Shown here piece after piece: positions 24,373 through 33,202 of a stretch of DNA of 46,379 nt (position 1 is its first letter; every line of letters begins with the position of its first letter). The translations under genes were made by a program, and so were the position numbers. The stretch is taken from assembly GCF_040605455.1 (NCBI RefSeq), contig NZ_JBEXCV010000062.1, forward strand, positions 1 to 46,379, written 5' to 3'. The stretch is from Embleya sp040605455. GTDB lineage: Bacteria; Actinomycetota; Actinomycetes; Streptomycetales; Streptomycetaceae. The notes beneath the pieces are model-generated. The model made no database searches. It was given only the letters and a program-made list of their open reading frames with translations, and was not told the DNA's origin.

Positions 24373-25557
24373 TTACCCCCGGTCAGAGGGTCGGACCCGC
24401 ACTCCGGCGCGCCATACCCCGCGCACCAGCGGCACCCCGGGCCGGTAGGCCAGGTGTACGTGCGAGGGCGCGTCGAGTTCGACGACGTCGGCGCGCGCGC
24501 CCGAACGCAGCACTCCCACATCCGCGCGGCGCAGCGCGCGGGCGCCGCCGGCGGTCGCCGCGTACAGCGCCTGGTCCGGCGTCATGCCCATGTCGCGGAC
24601 CGCGAGCGCGATGCAGAACGGCATCGAGGTGGTGTAGCTCGAACCGGGGTTGCAGTCGGTGGACAGCGCGATGTCGACGCCGGCGGCGAACAACCGGCGG
24701 GCGTCGGGGTAGACCGCGCGGGTGGAGAACTCGGCGCCCGGGAGCAGCGTGGCCACCGTGTCGCCGGCGGCGAGCGCGTCCACGTCGGCGTCGGTGAGGT
24801 GGGTGCAGTGGTCGGCCGAGGCCGCGCCGAGTTCGACGGCGAGTTGCACGCCGGGGCCGTGTCCGAGCTGGTTGGCGTGCACGCGCGGGATCAGGCCCCG
24901 GGCGGCGCCGGCCTCGAGGATGGCCCGGGCCTGGTCGCCGTCGAAGGCGCCGCGTTCGCAGAACACGTCCACCCAGCGGGCGTGCGGCGCGCACGCGTCG
25001 AGCATCGGGCCGGTGACCAGGTCGACGTAGCCGGCCACGTCGTCCGCGTACTCCGGCGCGACGATGTGTGCGCCCAGGTAGGTGGTCTCGGTGGTGAACG
25101 CGGACGCGATCCGCAGCGCGCGTTCCTCGTCCGCGACGGTGAGGCCGTAGCCGGACTTGATCTCGATCGTGGTGGTGCCCTGGCGGGACGCCTCCTCGAC
25201 CAGTCGCGCGGCGTTCGCGGCCAGATCCTCGTCGCTCGCGGCGCGCGTCGCGGCCACCGTGGTCCGGATGCCGCCTGCCTGATACGCCTGGCCGGACATC
25301 CGCGCGTCGAACTCGGCGGTGCGGTCGCCCGCGAACACCAGGTGCGCGTGCGAGTCGACGAAGCCCGGGTGCACCGCGCGTCCTTCGGCGTCGTGCCGGG
25401 TGTCGGCGTCGGGAGCACTCGCGGCGGCCCCCACCCACGCGACGCGGTCGCCGTCGAGCACGAGCGCCGCGTCCCGGATCAGGCCTAGCGGGCCCGCTCC
25501 GAGGTCCGGGTCGTTGGTGACCAGCGAGCCGATGTTGGTGATGAGGGTGGTGGCCAC
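24373..25557 (-). CDS. hutI: Imidazolonepropionase
   Basis: 394 aa amidohydrolase; opens the imidazolone ring to N-formimino-L-glutamate, third step of histidine breakdown. Metal and active-site motifs: HPGFVDSHAHLVFAGDR (about 62-78), HANQLGHG, ADHCTHL and STDCNPGSS. Start is GTG 25557 with AAGGGA upstream. It is last gene of the hutU operon, 60 bases after hutF. Confidence 0.92.
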   Translation of the reverse strand: MATTLITNIGSLVTNDPDLGAGPLGLIRDAALVLDGDRVAWVGAAASAPDADTRHDAEGRAVHPGFVDSHAHLVFAGDRTAEFDARMSGQAYQAGGIRTTVAATRAASDEDLAANAARLVEEASRQGTTTIEIKSGYGLTVADEERALRIASAFTTETTYLGAHIVAPEYADDVAGYVDLVTGPMLDACAPHARWVDVFCERGAFDGDQARAILEAGAARGLIPRVHANQLGHGPGVQLAVELGAASADHCTHLTDADVDALAAGDTVATLLPGAEFSTRAVYPDARRLFAAGVDIALSTDCNPGSSYTTSMPFCIALAVRDMGMTPDQALYAATAGGARALRRADVGVLRSGARADVVELDAPSHVHLAYRPGVPLVRGVWRAGVRVRPSDRG

Positions 25558-25617
25558 GCGCGAGTGGTCCCTTCCGGTCCGAGGTGGAGTGGCCGCTCCG
25601 AGGCGGAGCGGCCGTGG

Positions 25618-26955
25618 TCAGCCGAACAGCCCGTGCACGGCCGTGGTCAGCGCCTGCGGGACGGCATCCACGAGTTGGTGCACGCCGTCGCGGACGATGG
25701 TGCGCCCGCCGACCATGACGTGCGTGACGTCGCTCGCGGTGGCCGCGAACACCGCCGCCTCGGTGGCCAGGCGCGGGACGGTGCCGGCCAGACGGACCGA
25801 GTCCAGGCCGATCGTGGTCAGATCGGCGAGGGCGCCCGGTTCGATCCGGCCGGCGTCGGGCCAACCGAGCGCGCGGTGGCCGGTGACGGTGGCGTACGCG
25901 AGCAGCGCGGCCGAGGTGAAGTGGCCGCGCCGCCCGGTGCGCAGCCGCTCGTCGAGTTCGACCGCGCGGGCCTCTTCGAACAGGTCGATCACGGCCTGGC
26001 TGTCGCTGCCCAGGGACAGCGGCACGCCGGCCCGGGCCAGCTCACCGGCCGGGCCGATGCCGTCGGCGAGATCGCGCTCGGTGGTCGGGCAGAAGCACAC
26101 GCCCGCCTCGGCCCGGGCCAGTGCGGCGATGTCGGCGTCGGTGAGGTGGGTCGCGTGCACCGCCGTCGCGTTCGCGCTCCAGAAGCCGTGCGCGTCCAGC
26201 AGGCCGGTCGGGGTCAGCCCGTGATGCGCGACACACGCCGCGTTCTCGGCGGGCTGCTCGGACAGGTGCACGTGCACCGGAACGCCTTCGGTACGGGCGG
26301 CCCAGGTCGCGTAGTCGTCCTTCGCCGCGAACGCGCGGACCGAGTGGATGGCCGCGCCGATCCGGGTGTTCTCGTCGCCGCGAAGCGCGCTCCAGCGCTC
26401 GTACCAGGCGTCCGAGCTGCCGTCGCCGAACCTGCGCTGCACGCCCTCCAGCGGCCGGTAGCCGTCGGCGGTGAGGCCGCCGTGCAGGTAGCACGTGTCC
26501 AGCAGGGTGATCCGGATGCCGGCCTGGCGGGCCGCCTCGATCAGCGCGTGGCCCATCGCGTTGGGATCGGCGTACGCAGTGCCGTCCGGGCCGTGGTGCA
26601 GGTAGTGGAACTCGCCGACCGAGGTGATGCCGGCGAGTGCCATCTCCGCGTACACCGCCCGCGCGAGCGCGAGGTAGCTGTCCGGGTCCAGCCGGCCTGC
26701 GGCCTGGTACATCTGCTCGCGCCAGGTCCAGAACGTGCCGGTGCCGGTCTGGGTGCGCCCGCGCAGCGCCCGATGGAAGGCGTGCGAGTGCGCGTTGGCC
26801 ATGCCCGGAAGGGTCAGCCCGGGCAGCACCGTGGCGCCCGGGGGCACCGGGCGATCGGGGGTGACCGACTCGATCCGGCCGTCCACGATGGACAGCACCA
26901 CGTCGCGTTCGATGCCGGTGCGGGTCTGCACCAGCTCACACCAGTACTCGCTCAC
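25618..26955 (-). CDS. hutF: Formimidoylglutamate deiminase
   Basis: 445 aa amidohydrolase converting N-formimino-L-glutamate to N-formyl-L-glutamate and ammonia. Motifs: NAHSHAFHRALRG (about 56-68), HVHLSEQPAEN, VHATHLTD and LGSDSQAVIDLFEEAR. GTG 26955 overlaps the TGA of the M20 hydrolase gene (GTGA). Its presence sets the pathway as the N-formylglutamate branch, not direct HutG release of formamide. Confidence 0.9.
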   Translation of the reverse strand: MSEYWCELVQTRTGIERDVVLSIVDGRIESVTPDRPVPPGATVLPGLTLPGMANAHSHAFHRALRGRTQTGTGTFWTWREQMYQAAGRLDPDSYLALARAVYAEMALAGITSVGEFHYLHHGPDGTAYADPNAMGHALIEAARQAGIRITLLDTCYLHGGLTADGYRPLEGVQRRFGDGSSDAWYERWSALRGDENTRIGAAIHSVRAFAAKDDYATWAARTEGVPVHVHLSEQPAENAACVAHHGLTPTGLLDAHGFWSANATAVHATHLTDADIAALARAEAGVCFCPTTERDLADGIGPAGELARAGVPLSLGSDSQAVIDLFEEARAVELDERLRTGRRGHFTSAALLAYATVTGHRALGWPDAGRIEPGALADLTTIGLDSVRLAGTVPRLATEAAVFAATASDVTHVMVGGRTIVRDGVHQLVDAVPQALTTAVHGLFG

Positions 26956-28160
26956 CCGAGGTCCTCGCTCATCAGGTCGGTCACCACGTCGGCGAGCGCC
27001 GTGACGCCCGTCAGGCAGTCCACCATCTCGGCGCTCTCCGCCGGCGAGTGCGACACGCCGGTGGGGTTGCGCACGAACAACATCGCGGTGGGCACGCGCG
27101 CGGACAGGATGCCCGCGTCGTGACCGGCGCCGGTAGGCAGGATCGGCGCGCCGCCGAGTTGCTTGGCGATCCGGTCGCGCAGCGAGCCCTCGAACTCGAC
27201 GACCGGCGTGAACGATTCGCGGGTGACCTGCACGTCGACCCCGTCCCGGTCGCCGCGCTCGGTGGCGGCCCGGATGATCTCCGCGACCAGTTCGTCCAGG
27301 GTGGGCTCGTCGGCGGCTCGCGAGTCGAGCCAGCCGCGCACCTCGGAGGCGATCGCGTTGGCCGCACCGGGCCGCGCGTCGACCTTGCCGAAGGTGGCCA
27401 GCGCACCGGAGACGTGCGCCTTCTTGCGGGCCGCGAGCACGGTGTTGGCGTAGGTCAGCATCGGGTCGTGCCGGTCCTCCAGGCGGGTGGTGCCCGCGTG
27501 GTTGGCCTCGCCGCGGAAGTCGAACCGCCAGCGCCCGTGCGGCCAGATCGCCGAGGCCACGCCCACCGCGCGGTCGCGGTGCACCAGATCGCGGCCCTGC
27601 TCGACGTGCAGTTCGACGAACGCGCCGATCCGGCCCAGCCGCTGCGGGTCGGGGCCGATCCCGGCCGGGTCGAATCCGGCGCGCTCCATCGCGTCGCCCA
27701 GGAAGACGCCTTCGGCGTCCTTCAGGGCGCGTGCCTGATCCGGCGTCAGCACCCCGGCGGACAACCGGGAGCCGACACACGCGACGTTGAACCGGGCGCC
27801 CTCCTCGTCGGCGAAGTTGACGATGCCCAGCGGACGCGCCGGATCGGCGCCGCGCTCGCGCAGCAGGTCGAGCGCGGCGAAGGAGGAGACCACGCCCAGC
27901 GGTCCGTCGTAGGCACCGCCGTCCGGCACCGAGTCCAGGTGGCTGCCGATCACGATCGCGTCGGCGCCGGGCGCGGTCCACGCCCACTGGTTGCCGTTGC
28001 GGTCCTCTTCGTAGATCAGGTTCCGGTTCTCGGCCTGTTCGCGAAACCACGCGCGGCACTCCGCGTCCGCGTCGGTCCACGCGTACCGACGGTAGCCGCC
28101 GGTCGTGGCGCGACCCACCGGAAGCAGGTCGCGCCACATCGCCTCGAAGCCGGTGCTCAC
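26952..28160 (-). CDS. M20-family amidohydrolase (allantoate amidohydrolase-like)
   Basis: 402 aa dinuclear metallohydrolase of the allantoate amidohydrolase/N-carbamoyl-amino-acid hydrolase group. Seen: GSHLDSVPDGGAYDGPLGV (metal), NFADEEGARF (catalytic and metal Glu), LHVEQGRDL, and TGAGHDAG near the C terminus. It sits inside the hut operon, coupled to hutU (GTGA) and hutF (GTGA). No allantoin genes and no hutG-like gene are near, so it may hydrolyse N-formyl-L-glutamate. The family call is firm; the substrate is inference. Confidence 0.88.
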   Translation of the reverse strand: MSTGFEAMWRDLLPVGRATTGGYRRYAWTDADAECRAWFREQAENRNLIYEEDRNGNQWAWTAPGADAIVIGSHLDSVPDGGAYDGPLGVVSSFAALDLLRERGADPARPLGIVNFADEEGARFNVACVGSRLSAGVLTPDQARALKDAEGVFLGDAMERAGFDPAGIGPDPQRLGRIGAFVELHVEQGRDLVHRDRAVGVASAIWPHGRWRFDFRGEANHAGTTRLEDRHDPMLTYANTVLAARKKAHVSGALATFGKVDARPGAANAIASEVRGWLDSRAADEPTLDELVAEIIRAATERGDRDGVDVQVTRESFTPVVEFEGSLRDRIAKQLGGAPILPTGAGHDAGILSARVPTAMLFVRNPTGVSHSPAESAEMVDCLTGVTALADVVTDLMSEDLG

Positions 28161-29830
28161 GCGTCGCCTTCGCGCATCGGCACCCGCACGCCGCGCTCGT
28201 CCGCGATGTCGACGGCGTGGTCGTAGCCGGCGTCCACGTGCCGGATCACGCCCATCCCGGGGTCGTTGGTGAGCACCCGGCGGATCTTCTCGCCCGCCAG
28301 CGGCGTGCCGTCCGCGACGGTGACCTGGCCGGCGTGGATCGAGCGGCCGATGCCGACGCCGCCGCCGTGGTGGATGGACACCCACGAGGCGCCCGAGGCC
28401 ACGTTGACCATCGCGTTCAGCAGCGGCCAGTCGGCGATCGCGTCGGAGCCGTCGAGCATGCCCTCGGTCTCGCGGTACGGGCTGGCCACCGAGCCGCAGT
28501 CCAGGTGGTCGCGGCCGATCACGATCGGCGCGGCCAGCTCGCCCGAGGCGACCATGTCGTTGAACCGCTCGCCGGCCTTGTCCCGCTCGCCGTAGCCCAG
28601 CCAGCAGATCCGTGCGGGCAGGCCCTGGAAGTGCACCTTCTCCTGGGCGAGCTTGATCCAGCGAGCCAGCGACTCGTTCTCCGGGAACAGGTCGAGCACG
28701 GCCTTGTCGGTCTTGGCGATGTCGCGCGCGTCGCCGGAGAGCGCGGCCCAGCGGAACGGGCCCTTGCCCTCGCAGAACAGCGGCCGGATGTACGCCGGGA
28801 CGAAGCCGGGGAAGTCGAACGCGCGGGTGTAGCCCGCCAGTTGCGCCTCGCCGCGGATCGAGTTGCCGTAGTCGAATACCTCGGCGCCCTTGTCCTGGAA
28901 GCCGACCATCGCCTCGACGTGGCGGGCCATCGACTCGCGGGCGCGGTCGGTGAACTCGGCGGGCTTGGTGCGCGCGTACTCGGCCATGTCCTCGAACGCG
29001 ACGCCGACCGGGAGATAGGCGAGCGGGTCGTGGGCCGAGGTCTGGTCGGTGACGATGTCGATCGGCGCGTCCATCGCGAGCAGCTGCGGGACCAGTTCGG
29101 CGGCGTTGCCCAGCAGGCCGATGGACAGCGGACGGCGGGCGTCGCGTGCCTCGACGGCGAGCTGCAGCGCGGCGTCCAGCGTCTCGACCCGGGTGTCGCA
29201 GTAGCCGTGCTCGATCCGGCGGTCGATCCGCGAGGGGTCGCAGTCGATACAGATGACCACGCCGCCGTTCATGGTCACGGCCAGCGGCTGCGCGCCGCCC
29301 ATGCCGCCGAGGCCGGCGGTCAGCGTGATGGTGCCTTCGAGGGTGCCGCCGAAGCGCTTGGCCGCGACCGCGGCGAACGTCTCGTAGGTGCCCTGGAGGA
29401 TGCCCTGGGTGCCGATGTAGATCCACGAACCGGCGGTCATCTGGCCGTACATGGTCAGGCCGGCCGACTCCAGCCGGCGGAACTCCTCCCAGTTGGCCCA
29501 GTCGGGCACCAGGTTGGAGTTGGCGATCAGCACGCGCGGGGCCCACTCGTGGGTCTGCATCACACCGACCGGACGGCCCGACTGCACGAGCAGCGTCTCG
29601 TCCTGCTTGAGCGTGGTCAGCGTGCGGGTGATCGCCTCGAAGGAGCGCCAGTCGCGCGCGGCCTTTCCGGTGCCGCCGTAGACGACCAGCTTGTCGGGGT
29701 GCTCGGCGACCTCGGGGTCGAGGTTGTTGAGCAACATCCGCAGGGCGCCCTCCTGCTGCCAGCCGCGGGTGGTGAGCGTGCTTCCGCGTGGTGCGCGCAC
29801 CTCGCGCGGTCCTGCGGTGTGGTCCGACAT
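28157..29830 (-). CDS. hutU: Urocanate hydratase
   Basis: 557 aa, full length. NAD+-dependent hydration of urocanate to imidazolonepropionate, second step of histidine catabolism. Conserved stretches include VVYGGTGKAARDW, GLGGMGGAQPLAVTMNGG, and HHGGGVGIGRS near the C terminus. ATG 29830 has AAGGGG upstream; the frame runs on to 29953 over promoter-like sequence. First gene of the operon hutU - M20 hydrolase - hutF - hutI. An operator-like palindrome lies 33 bases upstream. Confidence 0.93.
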   Translation of the reverse strand: MSDHTAGPREVRAPRGSTLTTRGWQQEGALRMLLNNLDPEVAEHPDKLVVYGGTGKAARDWRSFEAITRTLTTLKQDETLLVQSGRPVGVMQTHEWAPRVLIANSNLVPDWANWEEFRRLESAGLTMYGQMTAGSWIYIGTQGILQGTYETFAAVAAKRFGGTLEGTITLTAGLGGMGGAQPLAVTMNGGVVICIDCDPSRIDRRIEHGYCDTRVETLDAALQLAVEARDARRPLSIGLLGNAAELVPQLLAMDAPIDIVTDQTSAHDPLAYLPVGVAFEDMAEYARTKPAEFTDRARESMARHVEAMVGFQDKGAEVFDYGNSIRGEAQLAGYTRAFDFPGFVPAYIRPLFCEGKGPFRWAALSGDARDIAKTDKAVLDLFPENESLARWIKLAQEKVHFQGLPARICWLGYGERDKAGERFNDMVASGELAAPIVIGRDHLDCGSVASPYRETEGMLDGSDAIADWPLLNAMVNVASGASWVSIHHGGGVGIGRSIHAGQVTVADGTPLAGEKIRRVLTNDPGMGVIRHVDAGYDHAVDIADERGVRVPMREGDA

Positions 29831-29862
29831 GGCGGCGCCCCTTCTGTCCCTGTGCACGATTT

Positions 29863-29880
29863 CTGTATGAAAACATTCAG
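29863..29880. promoter_or_regulatory. Operator-like palindrome before hutU
   Basis: CTGTATG-AAAA-CATTCAG: arms match at 6 of 7 positions around a 4-base centre, in an AT-rich patch immediately upstream of the hutU leader. RpiR-family sites often have this build, and an RpiR gene lies ~600 bases away. Confidence 0.5.
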
Positions 29881-30036
29881 TCGCTTCGAGAGTGAATCTA
29901 TCTGTTCTGCAAGGCATCGCCAAGAGAGCCGGCCGAGCCGGCGACGTGAGCACCGCGACATCGAGCGACTTGACCCATTCGGTGTCATTTCATGCGATCG
30001 GTGGTCGGCCGGACCGGCGCCGGGTAGCCGGACGGC

Positions 30037-30363
30037 ATGGATCTGCAGGAGGTGCTCTGGGCGATCACCGCACTGGGCGCGTTCGTGGCATTCGCGGGGC
30101 TGGTGATGCTGGTGCGCGGCCGTGGGCGCGAGCCGGGGGTGGTGGCGCTGGTGCTGATGATCGGTGCGCTGCTGTGCACCGGCGGCTTCCTGCTCAGCGT
30201 CCCGCGCTATCGGGAGACCGCGCTGATCGCGGGCGGTGCCGCGATCGTCGGCGTAGTGGCCATGCTGGGCGCGATCTCGATCATGCCGGCGCACCGCGAA
30301 TCCGCCCGGCAGCCGACGCCGGAGCACCACGTCTCGCCTCACAAGGGGCCCTGGCCGCGTTAG
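30037..30363 (+). CDS. Small membrane protein, three helices
   Basis: 108 aa. Three hydrophobic segments at about 6-26, 35-53 and 62-84, then a polar C-terminal tail with His and Pro. No family recognised. ATG 30037 has only a weak ribosome site. It lies in the spacer between hutU and the RpiR gene and is convergent with the latter. Confidence 0.6.
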   Translation: MDLQEVLWAITALGAFVAFAGLVMLVRGRGREPGVVALVLMIGALLCTGGFLLSVPRYRETALIAGGAAIVGVVAMLGAISIMPAHRESARQPTPEHHVSPHKGPWPR

Positions 30364-30370
30364 TGCACGA

Positions 30371-30415
30371 ACAGCCCGTCCGGCGTTCGAGGACGAGCCC
30401 GCCGCGGGCCGGGCG
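30371..30415. repeat. Dispersed streptomycete-type intergenic element
   Basis: ACAGCCCGTCCGGCGTTCGA and the following GGACGAGCCC closely match a short sequence (with GTTTGAGGACGAG) that I recall recurring at many gene ends in Streptomyces genomes. The following GCCCG/CGGGC arms can form a hairpin. It lies just after the membrane protein stop. Confidence 0.4.
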
Positions 30416-30457
30416 TCCATCGGCCCGGCCTGCCACGGCGTGCGTGTGCGAGGCCGC

Positions 30458-31318
30458 TCACACGTCGAAGAGTCCGCGCTCGCCCGCCTGCCGCTCGAAA
30501 TCCTCCAATCGAACCTGCGCCCGCGCGGGCTCGATGTCGCACATCGCCTGGAGCAGGATCTGCCCCATCAGGATCGGCGCGCCGTACGAGTCGAAGACCA
30601 GTTGTGAGCCGACCCCGGCGATCAGTACCGCGTCGGACAGCGCCGCCGCAGGCGCGAACGGGCTGTCGGTCACGGTGACGATCCGCATGCCCAGGTCGCG
30701 CGCGACCCGCAGGCCCTCGGCCAACTCCCGCGGATACCGCGGCAGCGCGAAGCACAGCAGGCCGGTCGCGCCCGCCGCACGAGCCTGGTCGAGCCGGTCC
30801 ACCAGAAGCGAGCCGCCCTCGTCCAGGACGCGCACCTCGGGCAACACCTTGGCCGCGAAGTAGCCGAATCCGCGCGCGGGCGCCATTCCGGTGCGCAGGC
30901 CCAGCACCACCAGCGGGCGCGAGGGCGCGAGCAGTGCGGCGGCACGCGCGATCGGGCCCGGGTCGGCGAGTTGCTCGGCCAGTCGGGTCAGGTTGGCGAT
31001 CTCGGCGTGCACGGCGCCGACGTACTCGTTGCGGTCCACCTCGGCGGAGGACTCGGCAGTGGTGGGCAGCCCGAGTTCGCGCAGGTGCCGGCGCAGCGCC
31101 GGGTAGCCGTCGAAGCCGAGCGCGACCGCGAACCGGGTCACCGACGGCTGGCTGACGCCGGCGAGTTGGGCCACTTCGACGCTGGAGAGGAACACCGCCT
31201 CGCCCGCGTGCCGGACCAGGCAGTGCGCGATCCGGCGCTGGGTGGGGGTGAGCCGGTGGCGCTCGAAGAGGGCGAGCAGGCGGGCGGAAGGGCTCGCGTC
31301 GTCGTCGGCCACCGACAT
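30458..31318 (-). CDS. RpiR/MurR-family regulator with SIS domain
   Basis: 286 aa. N-terminal HTH_6 domain (about 15-85; LTPTQRRIAHCLV, LAGVSQPSVTRFAVALGF) and a SIS sugar-phosphate-binding-type domain (from ~115; GSLLVDRLD, TDSPFAP). ATG 31318 is chosen for GAGGAG upstream. Position between hutU and hutH makes it the likely hut regulator, instead of a GntR-type HutC. SIS domains usually bind phosphosugars, so its ligand in this context would be unusual. Confidence 0.82.
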   Translation of the reverse strand: MSVADDDASPSARLLALFERHRLTPTQRRIAHCLVRHAGEAVFLSSVEVAQLAGVSQPSVTRFAVALGFDGYPALRRHLRELGLPTTAESSAEVDRNEYVGAVHAEIANLTRLAEQLADPGPIARAAALLAPSRPLVVLGLRTGMAPARGFGYFAAKVLPEVRVLDEGGSLLVDRLDQARAAGATGLLCFALPRYPRELAEGLRVARDLGMRIVTVTDSPFAPAAALSDAVLIAGVGSQLVFDSYGAPILMGQILLQAMCDIEPARAQVRLEDFERQAGERGLFDV

Positions 31319-31392
31319 GTCTCCTCGCTGCTGGGGCATCGCTCGGCTGCGCCCGCCGGTGCGGCGGGCGTGGTTCGGGCACTGCCGGAAGG

Positions 31393-31420
31393 CGCGGACC
31401 GCCGCCGGCGGCGGTCCGCG
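31393..31420. terminator. Perfect 28-base GC palindrome after hutH
   Basis: Two 14-base arms starting CGCGGACC and ending GGTCCGCG with no loop bases. It lies 51 bases downstream of the hutH stop and 75 bases upstream of the RpiR start, both on the minus strand. A terminator or attenuator hairpin is most likely. Two smaller inverted repeats (TCAGG/CCTGA 31421-31438; CTGAC/GTCAG 31441-31455) follow toward hutH. Confidence 0.55.
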
Positions 31421-31470
31421 TCAGGTAATCCTGCCTGATCTGACGTGATGTCAGTTCAGCCCGTTCGGGG

Positions 31471-33054
31471 TCAGTTCAGCTCGCCGACCGCCGAGGCGGC
31501 GGCCTCGATCACCTTGCCGGCCCGGACGAAGGCGTCGGCGGCCTCCAGGTCGGGGGCCAGGAAGCGGTCCGGGCCCACCCCTTCGCCGCCGCTCGCACGC
31601 AGCGCGGCGATCACTGCGGCCGTGGCGGGCGCGGGGGCACCCAGGCCGGCGGCCACGCGCATGTCCAGGGCACGGGCGGCGGTGGTGAGCTCGATGGCCA
31701 GGACGCGGTTCAGGTTGTCGATCGCGCGGCGCAGCTTGCGGGCCGCGCTCCAGCCCATCGAGACGTGGTCCTCCTGCATCGCCGAGCTGGGGATCGAGTC
31801 GGCCGAGGCGGGCATCGCCAGCCGCTTGCACTCGGAGACCAGCGCGGCCTGGGTGTACTGGGCGATCATCAGGCCGGAGTCGACGCCGGGGTCGTCGGCC
31901 AGGAACGCGGGCAGCCCGTGCGAGCGGGAGGGGTCGAGCAGGCGATCGGTGCGGCGCTCGGCGATCGAGCCGAGGTCGGCGACCGCGACGGCGAGGAAGT
32001 CGAGCACGTAGCCGACCGGGGCGCCGTGGAAGTTGCCGTTGGACTCGATCCGGCCGTCCTCCAGGATCACCGGGTTGTCCACGGCGGCGGCGAGTTCGCG
32101 GTCGGCGACCAGCAGCGCGTGCGCGAGGGTGTCCCGGCCCGCACCGGCGACCTGCGGCGCGCAGCGCACCGAGTAGGCGTCCTGCACGCGCGGCGCCGCG
32201 TCCTGGTGGTGTCCGGTCAGCGCCGAGCCGTCGAGCACGCGCAGCATGTTGGCCGCGCTGGCCGCCTGGCCCGGGTGTGGGCGGATGGCGTGCAGCGCCG
32301 GGTCGAGCACGCGGGAGGTGCCCAGCAGCGCCTCCATGGTCATCGCGGCGGTGATGTCGGCGGTGGTGAACAGGCGGGCGAGGTCGGCCCCGGCCATCAA
32401 CAACATGCCGAGCATGCCGTCGGTGCCGTTGATCAGGGCCAGGCCCTCCTTCTCCTTGAGCTCGATCGGCTCCAGGCCGGCGGCGGCGAGCAGTTCGGCG
32501 GCGGGCCGCACCACGCCGTCGCGGCCGGCCGCCTCGCCCTCGCCGGTGAGCACGAGCGCGCAGTGCGCCAGCGGGGCCAGATCGCCGCTGCAGCCGAGCG
32601 AGCCGAATTCGCGGACCACCGGCGTGATGCCCGCGTTGAGCAGCCCGGCCATGGTCTGCGCGACGATCGGCCGCACCCCGGTGCGGCCCGAGCACAGCGT
32701 CTTGAGCCGCAGCAGCATCAGCGCGCGGACCACCTCGTCCTCGACCCGGGGGCCCATCCCGGCGGCGTGCGAGCGCACCAGCGAGTGCTGGAGCCGGGTG
32801 CGCAGTTCGGGGCTGATGTGCCGGACGGCGAGCGCGCCGAAGCCGGTGGACACCCCGTACACGGGTTCGGTGCGCGCGGCGAGGCCCTCGACCACCGCGC
32901 GAGAGGCAGCCATCGCCTTTATCGCGCGTTCGGTGAGTTCGACGCGCGCGCCGGCGCGGGCGACCGCGAGGACGTCCTGCGGGGACATCCCGGCCTCGCC
33001 GATCGAGACGGTGGCGGGGGCGGCTTCGGGGGCGCTGTGCAGATCGATATTCAC
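31471..33054 (-). CDS. hutH: Histidine ammonia-lyase
   Basis: 527 aa; non-oxidative removal of ammonia from L-histidine to urocanate, first step of the pathway. YGVSTGFGAL (~66-75) and the MIO-cofactor segment GSLGCSGDLAPLAH are seen. The cofactor tripeptide reads Cys155-Ser156-Gly157 instead of the common Ala-Ser-Gly. GTG 33054 is chosen; CATAAT ends six bases before it and no ribosome site is seen, so the mRNA may be leaderless. The stop lies in an 11-base direct repeat (GTCAGTTCAGC at 31450 and 31470). Confidence 0.93.
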   Translation of the reverse strand: MNIDLHSAPEAAPATVSIGEAGMSPQDVLAVARAGARVELTERAIKAMAASRAVVEGLAARTEPVYGVSTGFGALAVRHISPELRTRLQHSLVRSHAAGMGPRVEDEVVRALMLLRLKTLCSGRTGVRPIVAQTMAGLLNAGITPVVREFGSLGCSGDLAPLAHCALVLTGEGEAAGRDGVVRPAAELLAAAGLEPIELKEKEGLALINGTDGMLGMLLMAGADLARLFTTADITAAMTMEALLGTSRVLDPALHAIRPHPGQAASAANMLRVLDGSALTGHHQDAAPRVQDAYSVRCAPQVAGAGRDTLAHALLVADRELAAAVDNPVILEDGRIESNGNFHGAPVGYVLDFLAVAVADLGSIAERRTDRLLDPSRSHGLPAFLADDPGVDSGLMIAQYTQAALVSECKRLAMPASADSIPSSAMQEDHVSMGWSAARKLRRAIDNLNRVLAIELTTAARALDMRVAAGLGAPAPATAAVIAALRASGGEGVGPDRFLAPDLEAADAFVRAGKVIEAAASAVGELN

Positions 33055-33202
33055 TCGATCATTATGTGCATGGATTGCGACAACACCAGGGCGGCTACCG
33101 TGCCGGGAGGCGTAAGAGACGTTCGAGCCGTGGTGGGCATTCGCGTCGTACGCCCTCCGGAACGGATCGACCGCCCGGAGCGGATCGAGGAAAGGCAGTG
33201 TT

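Noticed and set aside
33052..33080. Second copy of the hutU palindrome before hutH
   Set aside because: ATTATG-TG-CATGGA resembles the half-sites, but the 2-base centre and mismatches differ from the 4-base centre before hutU.
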